Translations under genes and position numbers: made by a program | Shown: piece after piece, positions 63,060-64,000 of the stretch | Layout: every line of letters begins with the position of its first letter | Numbering within the stretch: the stretch's first letter is position 1 | Notes under the pieces: model-generated | Told to the model about the DNA's origin: nothing | Databases searched by the model: none | The model's input: the letters and a program-made list of their open reading frames with translations, nothing else | NCBI GenBank assembly: GCA_033558025.1 | Contig: JAUCEF010000005.1 | Span: 2,976,001-3,040,000, forward strand | Direction: 5' to 3' | DNA: 64,000 bases | Source of the DNA: Phytophthora sp. 'mugwort' | Taxonomy: Eukaryota; Oomycota; Peronosporomycetes; Peronosporales; Peronosporaceae

Positions 63060-64000
63060 TGCAGAGGACTTCGGCAACTTTTACGTTCTGACGGATGCTT
63101 TCGAAGTACGCGCAGCGCGCTCAATGCGTCGACGACCCGCGCGACCAGCAGGAATTGTACGTGGCGCTGGGTGAGCGTCTGCCGCTCGAAGTGAACTGCG
63201 CCATGTTCACCTCGACGCAGCAGAACCAGGCGGACAACGAGCAGCAAGCCAAGTGGCTGCCGCTTGCTAGAGGCTTCACGATCATTGGAGCCAATGCGTA
63301 GCGGAGTTTCTTTTTTTTTTTTTTTGGGGGGGGGGGGGTGTCACGGGGATGTACGACAAGGAGACACAGGAGTTTGGCATCGACTTCTCGGCGCTGACGA
63401 GCCGAAAGTGGTAGCCCGGACTCTCGGTAAGACCGACGCATGCTATCGTAAATGCCACGATGAAGATTGATAGGGAACTTAGGGACACTCAAACGTTTTT
63501 GTGCCACTGAGGTCACCCGAGGACCACATGCCCCCTGCCCTTGATTCAGCTGGAAGATATCGGGCCCAAGATGACCTTCAACCCGCTGGATAATGGGTAT
63601 GGGGTCTTTCGCAACGTGATAATCCCCTGGAGGAACATGCTCATGAGGTATGCGAAGGTGTTGAAGGACGGGAGGTTTGATAAGCCCAAGTGCTCGAAGC
63701 TCGTGGACCTCACCATGACCCGGGTGTGGGCGTATTTGATCCTCAAGTTGAGTTTCAGTTTTAGAGTGGCGATGATGATCACGACGCGCTTTAGTGCGGC
63801 GCGTATGACAGATCAGAAGGCGAAGGAAATTGCTGGCGGTGATGCTGATGGGATCCGGGAGTTACCAGGTGCTGGACTGCTAGAACCAGCAGCATCCAAT
63901 TTTTCTAGCACTGGCGTACGCAGCCAACTTCGCAGTAAGAGCGGTGACGGTATTGCACGACGACGCGATTATTTGGTGAAGACAGGCCACAGCTCCTTAG
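63060..64000 (+). pseudogene. Peroxisomal acyl-CoA oxidase, broken copy (continues past window end)
   Basis: Pieces match acyl-CoA oxidase in order: the N-terminal lid region LGERLPLEVNCAMFTSTQQN and NEQQAKWLPLARGFTIIGA (63,095-63,298); YDKETQEFGIDFSALTSRKW followed by a stop (about 63,352-63,412); then LEDIGPKMTFNPLDNGYGVF and NVIIPWRNMLMRYAKVLKDG (about 63,550-63,670), and a C-terminal domain part KLVDLTMTRVWAYLI. The usual ELGHGSN motif after IIGA is missing and is replaced by a homopolymer tract. Stops occur at 63,299 and about 63,412, and the frame changes again before 63,540. Not functional as written. Confidence 0.8.
63311..63338. repeat. T15-G13 homopolymer tract
   Basis: Fifteen T followed directly by thirteen G, inside the acyl-CoA oxidase remnant at the place where the ELGHGSN codons should be. 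Confidence 0.9.

Overview
The window looks like oomycete nuclear DNA, probably Phytophthora or a close relative. The reasons are a Crinkler (CRN) effector with an LQLFLAK motif, secreted GH62 and GH81 carbohydrate-active enzymes, a Maverick/Polinton element, small GT-AG introns and very compact spacing between housekeeping genes. It has two compartments. Positions 1 to about 36,000 are repeat-rich and hold mobile elements, secreted enzymes, an effector and pseudogenes. Positions 36,000 to 59,400 are gene-dense and hold ordinary housekeeping genes. From 59,500 to the end the window returns to transposon and pseudogene remains.

The dominant structure is a giant near-perfect palindrome. The sequence from 1 to about 9,290 reappears inverted at 11,262-20,633 (paired positions sum to about 20,634 over most of the length), around a spacer of about 2 kb. 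The left arm is cut by the window start, so the full arms are longer than 9.3 kb. Each arm carries a GH62 arabinofuranosidase gene, a decayed ERV41/46-like fragment, a 3.6 kb strand-asymmetric repeat region and the structural-gene end of a Polinton. The palindrome turns around exactly at two inverted GH81 glucanase 5' segments. The same GH62 / GH81-fragment / GH81 block lies a third time, in direct orientation and without the inversion, at 29,640-33,343. There the GH81 gene continues through the breakpoint, so that locus looks like the pre-inversion arrangement. The arms differ by substitutions, a 77-bp duplication and 1-base indels, so this is not a trivial read-through artefact.

The Polinton (about 18,200-28,000, minus strand for the core genes) has a protein-primed family B DNA polymerase with an embedded HNH-type zinc motif, a D,D(35)E integrase with a chromodomain, several small unassigned genes, a DUF5754-like protein and a truncated S74-type chaperone domain. 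It appears dead. The polymerase is frameshifted by a 7-bp duplication, the integrase has an early in-frame stop, and the large structural gene has at least two frameshifts. A broken CRN effector gene abuts its end.

The gene-dense part encodes, in order: a nuclear-type acidic protein with a Cys/His cluster; a long coiled-coil protein in eight exons; the bifunctional lysine catabolism enzyme LKR/SDH; a deaminase-fold candidate; a small coiled-coil gene; an ABHD4/5-type hydrolase in seven exons; a METTL21-type methyltransferase; TFIIH subunit p62; the GPI transamidase catalytic subunit PIG-K in nine exons; a membrane protein; and an oomycete START-like protein in four exons. The right end holds a decayed piggyBac transposase and a broken acyl-CoA oxidase copy.
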